Shown piece after piece: positions 63,479 through 64,000 of a DNA stretch of 64,000 nt (within the stretch, counting starts at the first letter, position 1; the number at the start of each line of letters is the position of its first letter). The position numbers were made by a program, and so were the translations under genes. Origin of the DNA: Clostridium sp. (lineage in GTDB: Bacteria; Bacillota; Clostridia; Clostridiales; Clostridiaceae); the NCBI RefSeq assembly GCF_030532265.1, contig NZ_JAUNLM010000002.1:1-64000 (forward strand), in the 5' to 3' direction. The notes under the pieces are model-generated. The model was not told where the DNA came from. It ran no database searches and saw nothing but the letters and a program-made list of their open reading frames with translations.

Positions 63479-64000
63479 ATGGCTGAAAAGGGTCGATTAA
63501 GATTACAATGTTTTAATGGCGATAGCTTTATTCCGTTAGATGGTTGTAAGGCAACTATAACAACTAATGATGGTAATGAAAAAATTGTTGAATTAGTAAC
63601 AGATTCTTCTGGAAAAACTCAAACTATAGAGCTTGAAACACCACCTTTAGAAAATTCTCAATCTCCATCAGGTGGAATACCATATAGTTTATGTGATATA
63701 AAGGTTGAGAGAAATGGATTTGAAACATTTATAGTAAGAGGATGTCAAATATATCCTGTAGAAACTGCATTTCAAGTTTGCAACTTAAATCAAATTAATA
63801 CAAGTAGAGCAAGTAGACAAGAAGTAATAGTTGTACAACCTAATAGACTTGTTGGAGATTTTCCAAGGAAGATACCTGAGGATGTAGAGAAGGAATTACC
63901 ACCACCATCAAGTGGAGTAGTTCTTCCAAAGCCAGTTGTACCAGAATTTATAATTGTTCATGAAGGAACACCAAATTCATATGGTGTAAATCGTAGAGTA
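63479..64000 (+). CDS. sleC: Spore cortex-lytic enzyme SleC, 5' part (runs off the window)
   Basis: First 174 residues of the SleC proenzyme, which degrades cortex peptidoglycan after Csp cleavage of its pro-part. AEKGRLRLQCFNGDSFIPLDGC at the N-terminus, IYPVETAFQVCNLNQI (near 92) and the LPPPSSGVVLPKPVVPEFIIVHEGTP stretch (about 140-165) are SleC hallmarks; processing is expected around this region. AAGGAG 7 nt before ATG. A CATAATCT box (63442-63449) fits a SigE -10. Catalytic and SpoIID-like parts lie beyond the end. Confidence 0.9.
   Translation, partial: MAEKGRLRLQCFNGDSFIPLDGCKATITTNDGNEKIVELVTDSSGKTQTIELETPPLENSQSPSGGIPYSLCDIKVERNGFETFIVRGCQIYPVETAFQVCNLNQINTSRASRQEVIVVQPNRLVGDFPRKIPEDVEKELPPPSSGVVLPKPVVPEFIIVHEGTPNSYGVNRRV

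Overview
The window is a low-GC, densely coded piece of a spore-forming clostridial chromosome, most likely Clostridium sensu stricto. The basis is the strong A/T bias, AGGAGG-type ribosome sites, frequent TTG/GTG starts, an [FeFe]-hydrogenase, CotF-like coat proteins, a Csp-type germination protease next to sleC, a clostridial 633-residue glutamine synthetase and rubrerythrin. I see no rRNA, CRISPR array, insertion sequence, phage module or integrase. Species cannot be fixed from this sequence alone.

Layout. 0.2-7.6 kb: envelope genes (GtrB-like glycosyltransferase, YfhO membrane protein, L,D-transpeptidase, DUF1189 protein) with cca. 7.7-14.6 kb: sbcDC, rubrerythrin, a DegV protein that appears to start at AUU, and an orphan soluble histidine kinase. 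14.75 kb: tRNA-Arg(ACG). 15.0-22.7 kb: a wall teichoic acid/surface polymer operon (TagG/TagH-type exporter, two CDP-alditol phosphotransferases, tarI-tarJ for CDP-ribitol, and an Alg14/Alg13-like transferase pair). 22.8-27.8 kb: an orphan CARF nuclease of the Card1 type, psd, hydA and a HAD phosphatase. 27.8-33.7 kb: an ABC-F protein, a small RNA/micropeptide locus, a YbaK deacylase, and a divergent hemolysin III / DUF1836-ATPase locus with duplicated operators. 33.9-40.4 kb: alpha/beta hydrolase, a molybdopterin oxidoreductase, small CotF-like proteins, a free-standing ATP-cone and a YjiH transporter-like protein. 40.5-45.6 kb: glpFK with a catabolite-repression and termination leader, proBA, and a GNAT enzyme. 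45.9-53.8 kb: a TraB protein, SDR, HAD, carAB behind a PyrR-type leader, and a small unknown gene under two LexA boxes. 53.9-59.9 kb: glnA, murI, a STAS-like protein, DedA, cyclophilin, DUF3783 and a LexA-fold regulator. 59.9-64 kb: a tandem subtilisin Csp protease and the 5' part of sleC, together a spore germination module.

How the genes fit together. The 15-22.7 kb operon makes activated ribitol phosphate, polymerises it and exports the polymer. glpF-glpK import and phosphorylate glycerol. carAB, glnA and proBA link nitrogen and carbon flow to pyrimidines, glutamine and proline. The Csp protease is expected to process pro-SleC during germination. Most transcription units end in clear hairpin-plus-U terminators, many shared by convergent genes.

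Points most worth a second look: the LexA-controlled 80-residue unknown protein (53.5 kb); the carAB leader, where a PyrR-like hairpin overlaps the ribosome site of a 32-codon ORF that runs into the terminator stem; the paired palindromic operators at 31.0/31.2 kb; the tandem Csp protease with both catalytic triads intact; the AUU-started degV; the orphan Card1-like nuclease; and a promoter-to-terminator small RNA carrying a 9-codon ORF at 29.6 kb.
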